From: Deltaproteobacteria bacterium
GTDB taxonomy: Bacteria > Myxococcota > Myxococcia > Myxococcales > Myxococcaceae
NCBI GenBank assembly: GCA_016875515.1
Contig: VGRA01000049.1
Span: forward strand, 1-10,922
DNA length: 10,922 nucleotides
Direction: 5' to 3'
Positions 1-7,945 of this stretch are shown in pieces (positions within the stretch are counted from its first letter, which is position 1; each line of letters begins with the position of its first letter). The position numbers and the translations under genes are program-made. A model generated the notes under the pieces. The model was given only the letters and a program-made list of their open reading frames with translations, was not told where the DNA came from and did no database searches.

Positions 1-76
1 CGTTGTCGTTGCCGCGGAGAAGGCCGCAGGCAGCGGAGCAGAGGGCGAGCGCCACCAGCGCATGGCGGAGAATCAT
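1..76 (-). CDS. N-terminus of a putative lipoprotein (partial, runs off left edge)
   Basis: Reading leftward from an ATG at 76-74, the frame stays open to the window edge and gives 25 residues beginning MILRHALVALALCSAAC. This is a short basic start (Arg4, His5), a hydrophobic Ala/Leu core and a cysteine at residue 18 preceded by Ser-Ala-Ala. That pattern is typical of a type II lipoprotein signal peptide, although Ser at -3 is not the ideal lipobox residue. An alternative cysteine at residue 13 has Leu at -1, which fits signal peptidase II less well. If correct, the product is exported and lipid-anchored in the envelope. The mature part lies outside the window, so no function can be given. 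A signal-like stretch this short can arise by chance in GC-rich DNA, so certainty is moderate. Confidence 0.45.
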   Translation of the reverse strand, partial: MILRHALVALALCSAACGLLRGNDN

Positions 77-120
77 GGTTCTGTGGACCCTAGCCGATCC
101 CGCCTCGCGTCAAGGTTCAA

Positions 121-596
121 GATGCGTCGCGTAGTCGGAAAGGACGCACCTTGAGCTGATCCCGGGCGATCAACGCGGCATGGGCAAGCGAGGAGTCCGG
201 ACGAAGGAGCCGCAGCGGGACCAGGGATGGCTGTTCGTGCCTGCGCCGGAGGTTGGGCCGGAGCGTCCGGTGAGGCTGGTGGCGGCGGCGGTGGAGCGGC
301 TGGACCTCGGGGACTTCCTGCGGCACGCGAAGGCGCTGGAGGGCGTGGCCGGCCGGCCGGTGACGAGCCCGACGCTGCTGCTGTCGCTGTGGCTGTACGG
401 CATCCAGCAGGGCGTCGGCGGGGCGAAGGAGTTGGCGCGGCGGTACCAGTCGGACGCGGCCTTCCGGTGGCTGTGCGGCGGCGTGGAGAAGGCCACCTGC
501 GTGCTGCCGCTGGCGGCGCTCGCCCACAACCTGGCTGCGCACGGCCAGCGGCTCGTCGGCGCGCTCGCGTAGGCGTCGCGGGCCACGCGGCGCATC
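121..596 (+). mobile_element. Collapsed IS1182-like insertion element, candidate boundaries
   Basis: The transposase remnant at 180-572 is flanked by an imperfect inverted repeat. The left arm, 121-138, begins GATGCGTCGCGTAGTC. The reverse complement of the right arm, 579-596, begins GATGCGCCGCGTGGCC. The two agree at 14 of 18 positions. The arms lie 41 bases before the start codon and 6 bases after the stop codon, which is a plausible placement for terminal repeats. I found no convincing target-site duplication outside them. The unit would be about 476 bp, far shorter than a full element of this kind, and could only move if a complete relative supplied transposase. The boundaries are inferred from a partial match and could be chance in such GC-rich DNA. 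Confidence 0.35.
180..572 (+). pseudogene. IS1182-type transposase, internally deleted (N- and C-terminal pieces fused)
   Basis: The frame encodes 130 residues, whereas intact IS1182/IS5-type transposases of this kind are several times longer. Residues about 30-101 match the N-terminal helical domain (DUF772 type). Seen there are the LLLSLWLYGIQQGVGGAKEL segment at 67-84, then a DAAFRWLCGG block at 92-101. In full-length relatives that block is followed by the long DDE catalytic region. Here it passes directly, near residues 101-103 (base ~483), into EKATCVLPLAALAHNL at 103-118. That segment resembles the extreme C-terminus of such transposases, the usual ...CLAHNL... ending. The whole catalytic core is missing while the reading frame is kept, so the product cannot transpose. 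Assignment to this transposase type is fairly secure; the internal-deletion reading is an inference from where the motifs sit. Confidence 0.68.
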
Positions 597-645
597 CCTC
601 ACGCAGCCCCCGCCGGGCCGAACGTCTCACCGCCGCAAGCGGCAA

Positions 646-674
646 CGGGGGCGCCGACAGCGTGGGCACCCCCG
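646..674 (-). terminator. Strong hairpin downstream of the toxin gene (candidate terminator)
   Basis: Bases 646-655 (CGGGGGCGCC) can pair with 665-674 (GGCACCCCCG) at 9 of 10 positions around a 9-base loop. The hairpin lies about 57 bases beyond the vapC-like stop codon in the direction of its transcription. The left arm could instead pair with GCCCCCG at 606-612, so two exclusive folds are possible. No T-run follows on the minus strand, so classical intrinsic termination is doubtful. Apart from these structures I see nothing in the non-coding stretch 573-730. Confidence 0.3.
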
Positions 675-730
675 TCGACCGTCTGAAACTGATCCACGCC
701 CGCCTCAGCGAGCGATTGCGCGACTGCTCT

Positions 731-1129
731 TCAGGCAAGGGCAAGGAGCCGCGCGTCGAACGTGAGCAACTCCAGGTCGGCGTGGTGCTCGCGCGCCCGC
801 TGCCAGGTCGCGAGGTGGATGGCATCCAGAGACGGGAGGTGGCTGCCTGGCGCGATGCGCCCGGCCAGCGCGCAGATGTCCTCGCTGAGGTCCCACATGT
901 CTACCTGCGGCCACAGCTCCCGAAGGGCGTGCTCGAGCAGCGGCCGTGCCCGCTCGGCCTCCGGCCGGCGTTGCACCAGCCTGTGGATGGCGCGCTCCGC
1001 CTCGATGCGGACGAGCCGCGAGGCCAGCAAGCGAGGCGCTGCCTGCATCCGGGCCGCGACGTCCTCTGCGCCGGGCTCGTTGAAGAGGACCTTCAGCACG
1101 GCAGACGTGTCCAGGAACAGCGGCTTCAC
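731..1129 (-). CDS. vapC: PIN-domain ribonuclease toxin, VapC type
   Basis: The product is 132 residues, the usual size of a VapC toxin. It is a predicted Mg-dependent endoribonuclease that blocks translation when free of its antitoxin; VapC targets are typically tRNA or rRNA. Acidic residues expected for a PIN active site are present: Asp7 in FLDTSAVLK, Glu43 in RLVRIEAERA, Asp102 in LPSLDAIHLA and Asp125 in LLTFDARLL. I place the start at GTG 1129-1127 because it begins the PIN domain, overlaps the antitoxin stop as GTGA, and has GAGG about eight bases upstream. The frame is open further upstream, but that extension is antisense-like Gly/Arg/Pro-rich sequence lying inside the antitoxin gene. 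The overlap implies translational coupling, so toxin follows antitoxin. The catalytic set looks complete, so the toxin is probably functional. The symbol denotes the family, not a named locus. Confidence 0.88.
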   Translation of the reverse strand: MKPLFLDTSAVLKVLFNEPGAEDVAARMQAAPRLLASRLVRIEAERAIHRLVQRRPEAERARPLLEHALRELWPQVDMWDLSEDICALAGRIAPGSHLPSLDAIHLATWQRAREHHADLELLTFDARLLALA

Positions 1130-1452
1130 CGGTCGTCCTCGGGCCTGAGTTCGTCCAGGACGTCTTCCGAGTGGACGCCTTCGAAGCGGACGTTGGGCTG
1201 GATGACAGCCCAGTTCGCCGGGCGCGTGGCGCTCCGCAGCCGGACCTCGCCCTTGTCCGACAGGCGCTGGAGGACCTCGTCGAGGTCTGCCGGCTGGGTG
1301 GCCTGCCGCCGTGCCGGGCGCAGCTCGGCAATCACCTCGTCCCGCTTGGTGACGAGGACCGTCTCGCCCGCCTTGAGCTCGAGGAGGTACTCGCTCGGGC
1401 GTGCCTTGAGTACCTTGATTCCCACGGCCTTCATGGGGGGCGTGGTACCCAC
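1126..1452 (-). CDS. Antitoxin of the Phd/YefM (VapB-like) type
   Basis: The gene encodes 108 residues immediately upstream of the PIN toxin, overlapping it by four bases. The N-terminal half (MKAVGIKVLKARPSEYLLEL, then GETVLVTKRDEVIAELRPAR) has the layout of a Phd/YefM DNA-binding domain. The first helix region is ...LKARPSEYL.., followed by the typical ..G..V.VT.R...IA.L.P.. strand region. The C-terminal half is charged and probably wraps the toxin, as antitoxins of this class do; its final residues are ELRPEDDR. I chose GTG 1452-1450 because GGAGGT lies eight bases upstream. The internal ATG at 1434 would give a more standard N-terminus but has no ribosome-binding site. Family members repress their own operon, and a palindrome lies exactly over this start (see 1444-1463). 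Confidence 0.85.
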   Translation of the reverse strand: MGTTPPMKAVGIKVLKARPSEYLLELKAGETVLVTKRDEVIAELRPARRQATQPADLDEVLQRLSDKGEVRLRSATRPANWAVIQPNVRFEGVHSEDVLDELRPEDDR

Positions 1453-1463
1453 CGGTGGTCACC
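1444..1463. promoter_or_regulatory. Imperfect 20-bp palindrome over the antitoxin start (candidate operator)
   Basis: GGTACCCACCGGTGGTCACC matches its own reverse complement at 16 of 20 positions, with a perfect 10-bp core CCACCGGTGG at 1449-1458. It covers the GTG start and reaches the GGAGGT ribosome-binding site (1461-1466) of the antitoxin. Phd/YefM antitoxins bind palindromes at their own promoters, so this is the best operator candidate in the 66-bp divergent gap between the antitoxin and the ABC ATPase. Binding is inferred. Confidence 0.4.
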
Positions 1464-1518
1464 TCCATCAACCCCTCGCCATCCGGCCCCGGGCGCGTTA
1501 ACCACGCGGGCGCCCGCC

Positions 1519-2517
1519 ATGATCTCCGTCCACGGACTCAAGAAGCACTTTCGCGTCCACAAGCGCCCGCCCGGGCTGAAGGCCGCCGTGGCCTCGCTGT
1601 TCTCCCGCGAGTACACGACCGTGAAGGCGGTGGACGGCATCTCGTTCGACATCCGGCCGGGCGAGCGGGTGGGCTTCCTCGGCCCCAACGGCGCCGGCAA
1701 GACGACGACGCTGAAGATCCTCTCCGGCCTGCTCTACCCGTCCGAGGGCGACGTGCGGGTGGACGGCCACCTGCCGCAGGCCCGCGAGGAGGCCTTCCTC
1801 AAGAAGGTCATGCTGGTGATGGGGCAGAAGCAGCAGCTGCTCTGGGACCTGCCCCCTGCCGAGACGTTCGAGCTCAACCGCGCCGTGTACGACGTGCCGC
1901 GCGAGCAGTTCCGCAAGACGCTGGAGGAACTGACCCAGCTGCTGGAACTGGGGGACCTGGTCAACAAGCCCACCCGGCAGCTGTCCCTGGGCGAGCGAAT
2001 GAAGTGCGAGCTGGCCGCGGCGCTCATCCACCGCCCGAAGGTGCTGTTCCTGGACGAGCCCACCATTGGCCTGGACGTGTCCATGCAGATGGTGATGCGG
2101 GACTTCATCAAGCGCTACAACGAGGAGACGGGCGCCACGCTCATCCTCACCAGCCACTACATGGACGACGTGGCGGCGCTGTGCCCGCGCGTAGTGGTCA
2201 TCGACAAGGGGCAGCTCAGCTACGACGGCTCGCTGGACGCCCTGGTGCAGCGGGTGCGGCCGGAGAAGCGGGTGGTGCTGCACCTGGGCGGGCCGGTGGA
2301 GCGGCAGCAGCTGGAGTCCCTGGGGCAGGTGGTGTCCCTGGAGGCGGGCAAGGCGGTGCTGCAGGTGCCGCAGGCGGGGCTCTCCCAAGCGCTCTCGCGG
2401 GCGCTCGCCGGGCTCCCGGTCACGGACCTCAACGTGGAGAACGCGCCGCTCGAAGAGGTGGTGAGCGAGCTGTTCAGCCGCAGCCGCGCCGCGCGCGAAG
2501 CGGAGGCCCAGGCGTGA
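1519..2517 (+). CDS. ABC-2 type exporter, ATP-binding subunit (COG4586-like)
   Basis: This 332-residue cytoplasmic ATPase would drive export through the two permeases encoded next. A complete nucleotide-binding domain is visible: Walker A GPNGAGKTT (55-63), Q-loop Gln103, signature LSLGER (155-160), Walker B VLFLDEP (175-181) with Glu180 as catalytic base, D-loop GLD (184-186) and switch His213. The long insert before Walker A (residues 10-38, KRPPGLKAAVASLFSREY) is characteristic of the COG4586 branch, which is typically paired with two unlike permeases of the COG4587 and COG3694 type, as here. Residues about 245-332 form a C-terminal extension typical of drug/ABC-2 ATPases. The ATG at 1519 is the only reasonable start, but it lacks a clear ribosome-binding site and sits after a 12-bp GC palindrome (1506-1517). 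The substrate is unknown. Confidence 0.92.
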   Translation: MISVHGLKKHFRVHKRPPGLKAAVASLFSREYTTVKAVDGISFDIRPGERVGFLGPNGAGKTTTLKILSGLLYPSEGDVRVDGHLPQAREEAFLKKVMLVMGQKQQLLWDLPPAETFELNRAVYDVPREQFRKTLEELTQLLELGDLVNKPTRQLSLGERMKCELAAALIHRPKVLFLDEPTIGLDVSMQMVMRDFIKRYNEETGATLILTSHYMDDVAALCPRVVVIDKGQLSYDGSLDALVQRVRPEKRVVLHLGGPVERQQLESLGQVVSLEAGKAVLQVPQAGLSQALSRALAGLPVTDLNVENAPLEEVVSELFSRSRAAREAEAQA

Positions 2518-3317
2518 GCGTGCGCGGCACGGTGCGCGCGCTGCCCGCGCTGTTCAAGGTGGGGTTCGCCGAAGCGGTAGCCTACCGGGCGGAGCTGTTC
2601 GTGTGGGTGCTGTCCACCACCATGCCGCTGGTCATGTACGTGCTGTGGAGCGCGGTGGCCCGCGAGGCGCCGGTGGGGCGCTACGGGGACCGGGAGTTCC
2701 TCGCCTACTTCCTGGCCGCCTTCATCGTGCGGCAGCTCACCTCCAACTGGGCCGCGTGGCAGATGAACTTCGAGGTGCGGCAGGGCATCCTCTCCATGCG
2801 GCTGCTGCGCCCGCTGACGCCGGTGGTGTCCTGGGCGGTGGAGACACTCGCGTACATGCCCATGCGACTGCTCGTCATCGTCCCCCCGGTGGTGACGTGG
2901 CTCGCCGTGCTGGGCGGGGCCTTCCTTCCCCGGACGGTGGCGGGGTGGGGGCTGTTCGCGCTGGGCGCCGCCGGGGGCTGGCTGCTCGTATTCACCATCA
3001 ACGTGTGCGTGGGGACGCTGTCGCTCTTCATGAAGAGCTCGCTCAAGCTGATGGACGCGTACCTGGCCGCCACCTTCGTCTTCTCCGGCTACCTCATCCC
3101 GGTGGAGCTGTTCCCGGACCGGCTGCGCGCCGTCGTGGAGTGGCTGCCGTTCCGCTACACCATAGGGCTCCCGGTGGAACTGCTCACCTCCCACCATGGC
3201 ACGGCCGAGGCGGCGCGGCTGGTGGCGGTGCAGTGGGGCTTTTGCGCGCTGTTCGGCGTATTGGGGCTGCTGCTGTGGCGCCGGGGCATCCGCAACTTCG
3301 AGGCCTACGGGGGATGA
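2514..3317 (+). CDS. ABC-2 permease, first subunit (COG4587-like)
   Basis: This 267-residue inner-membrane protein has about six hydrophobic segments, at roughly 29-46, 62-80, 115-137, 143-168, 181-200 and 237-255. That is the ABC-2 permease pattern. The motif GILSMRLLRPL (91-101) between the second and third segments, and the SGYLIPVELFP block (191-201) near the fifth, are typical of the permeases that accompany COG4586 ATPases. The start is GTG at 2514, overlapping the ATPase stop as GTGA, with no independent ribosome-binding site needed. It probably forms a heterodimeric channel with the next gene product. Its sequence is clearly different from that partner, so this is not a tandem duplication. 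The transported compound cannot be deduced. Confidence 0.88.
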   Translation: MSVRGTVRALPALFKVGFAEAVAYRAELFVWVLSTTMPLVMYVLWSAVAREAPVGRYGDREFLAYFLAAFIVRQLTSNWAAWQMNFEVRQGILSMRLLRPLTPVVSWAVETLAYMPMRLLVIVPPVVTWLAVLGGAFLPRTVAGWGLFALGAAGGWLLVFTINVCVGTLSLFMKSSLKLMDAYLAATFVFSGYLIPVELFPDRLRAVVEWLPFRYTIGLPVELLTSHHGTAEAARLVAVQWGFCALFGVLGLLLWRRGIRNFEAYGG

Positions 3318-4123
3318 GCGGCATGGGACGCCAGTTCCTCCGGTACCTCCGGCTGCTCGGCGTGCAGGTGCGCGCCTCGGTGCTGCTGGCGCTGCAGTAC
3401 CGCGGGGACTTCCTCGTGGACGGGCCGCTGTCGCTCCTCTGGGCGCTCACCGCGGTCTCGCCCCTGCTGGTGGTGTACCGGGACCGCGCCGTGTTGGCTG
3501 GCTGGTCCTTTGGCGAGGCGCTGTTCGTGACGGGATGGTTCCTGCTGCTGACGGCGGTGGTGGAGGGGACCATCAACCCGTCCCTCACCGCGGTGGTGGA
3601 CCACGTGCGCAAGGGGACGCTGGACTTCGTGCTGATGAAGCCGGCAGACGCGCAGTTCCTGGTGTCCACGGCGAAGTTCGAGCCGTGGAAGATGAACCAC
3701 GTCCTCACCTCCGCGGGCATCTTCACGTGGGGGTTCGTCACGCTGGGGCGGGGCCCCACGGCGCTGGGGCTGCTGCAGGCGGCCCTGCTGCTGCTCACCG
3801 CCACGGTGCTGCTGTACTCGCTTTGGATACTGACCGTGAGCGCCGCCTTCTACGTGGTGAAGGTGGACAACCTCACCTACCTCTTCTCCTCCCTGTTCGA
3901 CGCTGCGCGCTGGCCGTCCAGCTTCTTCCCCGGGCCGCTGCGCTTCGTCTTCACGGCCATCATCCCGCTGGCGGTGCTGACCACCTTTCCGGCGGAGGCC
4001 ATGCTCGGCCGGCTGGAAGGGAGGCACCTCCTGGGGGCCATGGTCGCCGCGGCCGCTTTCTCCGCGCTGGCCCGGGCGGCGTGGAGGCGGTCGCTGGCCC
4101 AATACACCTCCGCCAGCAGCTGA
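3314..4123 (+). CDS. ABC-2 permease, second subunit (COG3694-like)
   Basis: The gene encodes 269 residues and starts at ATG 3314, overlapping the previous stop as ATGA. Hydrophobic segments lie near 36-54, 66-83, 130-146, 150-182, 208-226 and 238-255, again about six. The motif VRKGTLDFVLMKPAD (98-112) corresponds to the GxLDxxLxxP loop conserved in this permease class. NLTYLFSSLFDAARWP (186-201) matches the loop before the fifth segment. The gene closes the ATPase-permease-permease operon. Only 46 bases separate it from prfC, and the two are probably functionally unrelated. A second in-frame ATG four codons in is possible, but the overlap favours the first. Confidence 0.87.
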   Translation: MSGMGRQFLRYLRLLGVQVRASVLLALQYRGDFLVDGPLSLLWALTAVSPLLVVYRDRAVLAGWSFGEALFVTGWFLLLTAVVEGTINPSLTAVVDHVRKGTLDFVLMKPADAQFLVSTAKFEPWKMNHVLTSAGIFTWGFVTLGRGPTALGLLQAALLLLTATVLLYSLWILTVSAAFYVVKVDNLTYLFSSLFDAARWPSSFFPGPLRFVFTAIIPLAVLTTFPAEAMLGRLEGRHLLGAMVAAAAFSALARAAWRRSLAQYTSASS

Positions 4124-4169
4124 CGGGAGGACACGGGGGGCGCCGGCTGTAGTAGAGCGCCGACCCACG

Positions 4170-5801
<1,632 letters not shown>

Positions 5802-5805
5802 CTAC

Positions 5806-5826
5806 CGGCCGTCAGCGGAACGGCCG
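5806..5826. terminator. Perfect 7-bp hairpin between convergent genes (candidate bidirectional terminator)
   Basis: CGGCCGT (5806-5812) and ACGGCCG (5820-5826) form a perfect stem with a 7-base loop. It lies five bases past the prfC stop and overlaps the stop codon of the convergent 190-residue gene. The two genes are only 10 bases apart, so this is the only visible structure able to separate their transcripts. There is no T-tract on either side, so Rho or transcript collision may be needed. Confidence 0.35.
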
Positions 5827-6384
5827 CACCGTGCCGTCGTCCACAACGTTGCCCTTCTTGCGCTGCTTGGGGGGCTCTCGGTCCTTCAGCACCAGCCCCT
5901 CCTTGTAGCGCCGCGCCGCGTGAGGCCCGACGAGGAACCCCAGTGGCTCGCTCTTGCGGCAGGTCTTCTTCAGGTAGTCCTCAATCTCCATAAAGACCTT
6001 GCGGAAGCGGTCCGGGGCGGAGTTCTGCCGGCCGGTCTGCGGGGTGACGTCCAGCTCGGCCCACAGCTGGCCGGACAAGAGAGCCCCGTCCTCGTCCAGC
6101 GTGCTGCGCTCCCAGAAGAGGACCGGCGAGCGCACCTCGTCCACGCGCCAGCTGCCCTTGTCCGGGCCGCGCTTGACGGTGTCCACCAGCACGGGCCCCA
6201 GGTCCGCGGCGGCCAGGTAGACGTCCTCCCCGGGGAGGTGGGCGTGCACGTCCGGCCCGGCGTGGAAGGTCTTCCAGTCCTTCGGGATGCGCCGCGGGTA
6301 GACCTCCAGGCGGTACCTCTCGAGAAAGCGGAGGAGCTGCAGCTCGTCCTCCGGGACAAGGAACAGGTGGAGCCGGTTGGCCAT
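5812..6384 (-). CDS. Conserved-looking hypothetical protein, 190 residues
   Basis: I do not recognise this family. The product is soluble, with no signal peptide or membrane segment. It begins MANRLHLFLVPEDELQLLRF, a beta-strand then helix pattern with PEDE that looks like the edge of a compact alpha/beta domain. It continues through VHAHLPGEDVYLAA and SPVLFWERSTLDEDGALLSG. The middle holds a helix rich in charged and aromatic residues (DRFRKVFMEIEDYLKKTC, about 132-149), and the C-terminal tail is basic (EPPKQRKKG). Third-codon G/C bias and a sensible composition argue for a real gene. I chose ATG 6384; a GTG at 6423 would add 13 Arg/Ala-rich residues and nearly touch the divergent peptidase start. 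It is transcribed divergently from the M32 peptidase across 49 bases and converges on prfC. Confidence 0.72.
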   Translation of the reverse strand: MANRLHLFLVPEDELQLLRFLERYRLEVYPRRIPKDWKTFHAGPDVHAHLPGEDVYLAAADLGPVLVDTVKRGPDKGSWRVDEVRSPVLFWERSTLDEDGALLSGQLWAELDVTPQTGRQNSAPDRFRKVFMEIEDYLKKTCRKSEPLGFLVGPHAARRYKEGLVLKDREPPKQRKKGNVVDDGTVRPFR

Positions 6385-6433
6385 GGTGGGAACCGCCCTA
6401 GCACGGGGCCGCGCTATCCTCACGCCCTCTCAC

Positions 6434-7945
6434 ATGGACACCCCCTCTCAGAAGCTGCTTGCGCGGATGCAGGAATTGCGGGACCTCGGCGGGGCCATTG
6501 GCCTGTGCACCTGGGACCAGGAGACGTACATGCCGGAGGGCGCGTCGGAGGGGCGCGCCGCCATCCTGGGGACGCTGGAGTCCCTCTCCCATGAACGCCT
6601 GGTGGCGCCGGAGGTGGGGGATTGGCTGGAGGCGAGCCTGCAGGATGCGCGGCTCACCCCGGACCAGCGGCGCATGTCGGAGCTGCTGAAGGAGGACCGG
6701 GACCGCGCGGTGAAGCTGCCGTCGTCGCTCGTCCGCGAGATTGCGGTGGAGCAGTCCGCCGCCATCTCCGCCTGGCGGCAAGCCCGGGCGGAGAAGGACT
6801 TTCAGCTGTTCGCCCCGAAGCTGCAGCGGCTGCTGGAATTGCGGCGCGCGCAGGCGGACGCCTGGGGCCACGGCGGCGAGCGGTACGACGCGCTGCTCGA
6901 GAGGTTCGAGCGGGGCATGCGGGTGCAGCGGCTGACCCCGGTGCTGGAGGCGCTCAAGGCGCAGCTTGTGCCGCTGGTGCGGGCGCTCGCCGGGCGCGAG
7001 CCGCTGCAGGGCCGGCCGGAGCTGTTGGGCGGCTCGCGCACCTACGCGGACGGGGCGCAGTGGCAGTTGACGTTGGACGTCCTTGCGGCCATGGGCTTCG
7101 ACTTCAGGGCCGGCCGGCAGGACCGCTCCATCCACCCGTTCACCGGCGGCTCCCACCCGCAGGACGTGCGGCTCACCACGCGGCTGGAGGCATCCACCCC
7201 GGTGCCCTCCTTCTTCGGCGCGCTGCACGAGGGGGGGCACGGGCTGTTCGAGCAGGGCTTCGCAGAAGGGGACTTCCGCACGCCGCTGGCCGCCTCGCCG
7301 TCTATGGGGCTTCACGAGTCCCAGTCCCTGCTGTGGGAGAACCAGGTGGGGCGCGGCCAGGCCTTCTGGCGCCACTGGTTCCCGCGCTTCCAGGCTGCCT
7401 TCCCGGAGGCGCTCGCCGGGGTGTCCGAGGCGTCCTTCCACGCGGAGGTGAACCGCGTGCAGCCGTCCTTCATCCGGGTGGAGGCGGACGAGGTGACGTA
7501 CAACCTGCACGTCGTCCTCCGCTACGAGCTGGAGCTGCTGCTGCTCCGGGACGCGCTGCCGCTGTCCGAGCTGCCGGGGGCGTGGGACGCGCGCATGCAG
7601 CAGTACCTGGGCATCACGCCGCCGGACCCGGTGAAGGGGGTGCTGCAGGACATCCACTGGGCGTGGGGCGAGTTCGGCTACTTCCCCACCTACACGCTGG
7701 GCAACCTCTACGCGGCCTCCCTGTACGCGGCGGCCCAGCGGGCGCTGCCGACGTTGGAGCAGGACATTGCCTCCGGGAACCTGCTGGGGCTCCGGGACTA
7801 CCTCCGCAAGAACATCCATGCGCCCGGGTACCGGCTGCCCGCGGAGGAGCGGGTGCGCGCGGTGACGGGGGAGGGGCTGACGGACCGGGACTTCGTGGCC
7901 TACCTGCGGGGCAAGTACGGCGCGCTGTACGGGGTCTCCCTCTGA
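6434..7945 (+). CDS. M32-family metallocarboxypeptidase (Taq carboxypeptidase type)
   Basis: The product is 503 residues, the standard length for family M32. These are cytoplasmic zinc (or cobalt) enzymes that remove C-terminal amino acids from peptides, with broad specificity and usually little action at proline. The zinc site is intact: HEGGH at 265-269 with catalytic Glu266, and the third ligand Glu295 in LHESQSLLWEN, a family hallmark. Other family blocks are the N-terminal CTWDQETYMPEGA (about 25-37), the IRVEADEVTYNLH block near 345-360 and DIHWAWGEFGYFPTYTLGN in the C-terminal third. ATG 6434 gives a normal N-terminus (MDTPSQKLLARMQELRDLG); an upstream extension would overlap the divergent gene. 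No strong ribosome-binding site is seen. It overlaps the following transporter gene by one base, suggesting coupled use of peptides or amino acids. Confidence 0.95.
   Translation: MDTPSQKLLARMQELRDLGGAIGLCTWDQETYMPEGASEGRAAILGTLESLSHERLVAPEVGDWLEASLQDARLTPDQRRMSELLKEDRDRAVKLPSSLVREIAVEQSAAISAWRQARAEKDFQLFAPKLQRLLELRRAQADAWGHGGERYDALLERFERGMRVQRLTPVLEALKAQLVPLVRALAGREPLQGRPELLGGSRTYADGAQWQLTLDVLAAMGFDFRAGRQDRSIHPFTGGSHPQDVRLTTRLEASTPVPSFFGALHEGGHGLFEQGFAEGDFRTPLAASPSMGLHESQSLLWENQVGRGQAFWRHWFPRFQAAFPEALAGVSEASFHAEVNRVQPSFIRVEADEVTYNLHVVLRYELELLLLRDALPLSELPGAWDARMQQYLGITPPDPVKGVLQDIHWAWGEFGYFPTYTLGNLYAASLYAAAQRALPTLEQDIASGNLLGLRDYLRKNIHAPGYRLPAEERVRAVTGEGLTDRDFVAYLRGKYGALYGVSL

Noticed and set aside
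655..720. Possible coding remnant (VDRLKLIHARLSERLRD-like translation, plus strand)
   Set aside because: The frame has no start, no recognisable family and overlaps a strong hairpin, so there is not enough to call a gene fragment.
227..1501. Long plus-strand open frame across the transposase remnant and opposite the toxin-antitoxin pair
   Set aside because: Its Arg/Ala/Gly-rich translation has no motif, and the minus strand carries two clear overlapping genes with ribosome-binding sites.
1506..1517. Perfect 12-bp palindrome GCGGGCGCCCGC just before the ABC ATPase start
   Set aside because: It is made only of G and C in GC-rich DNA, so chance is likely; noted in the gene entry but not claimed as an operator.
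6398..7819. Minus-strand open frame opposite the M32 peptidase
   Set aside because: It mirrors the codon bias of the peptidase gene and yields low-complexity Arg/Gln/Leu sequence, while the peptidase motifs on the plus strand are complete.
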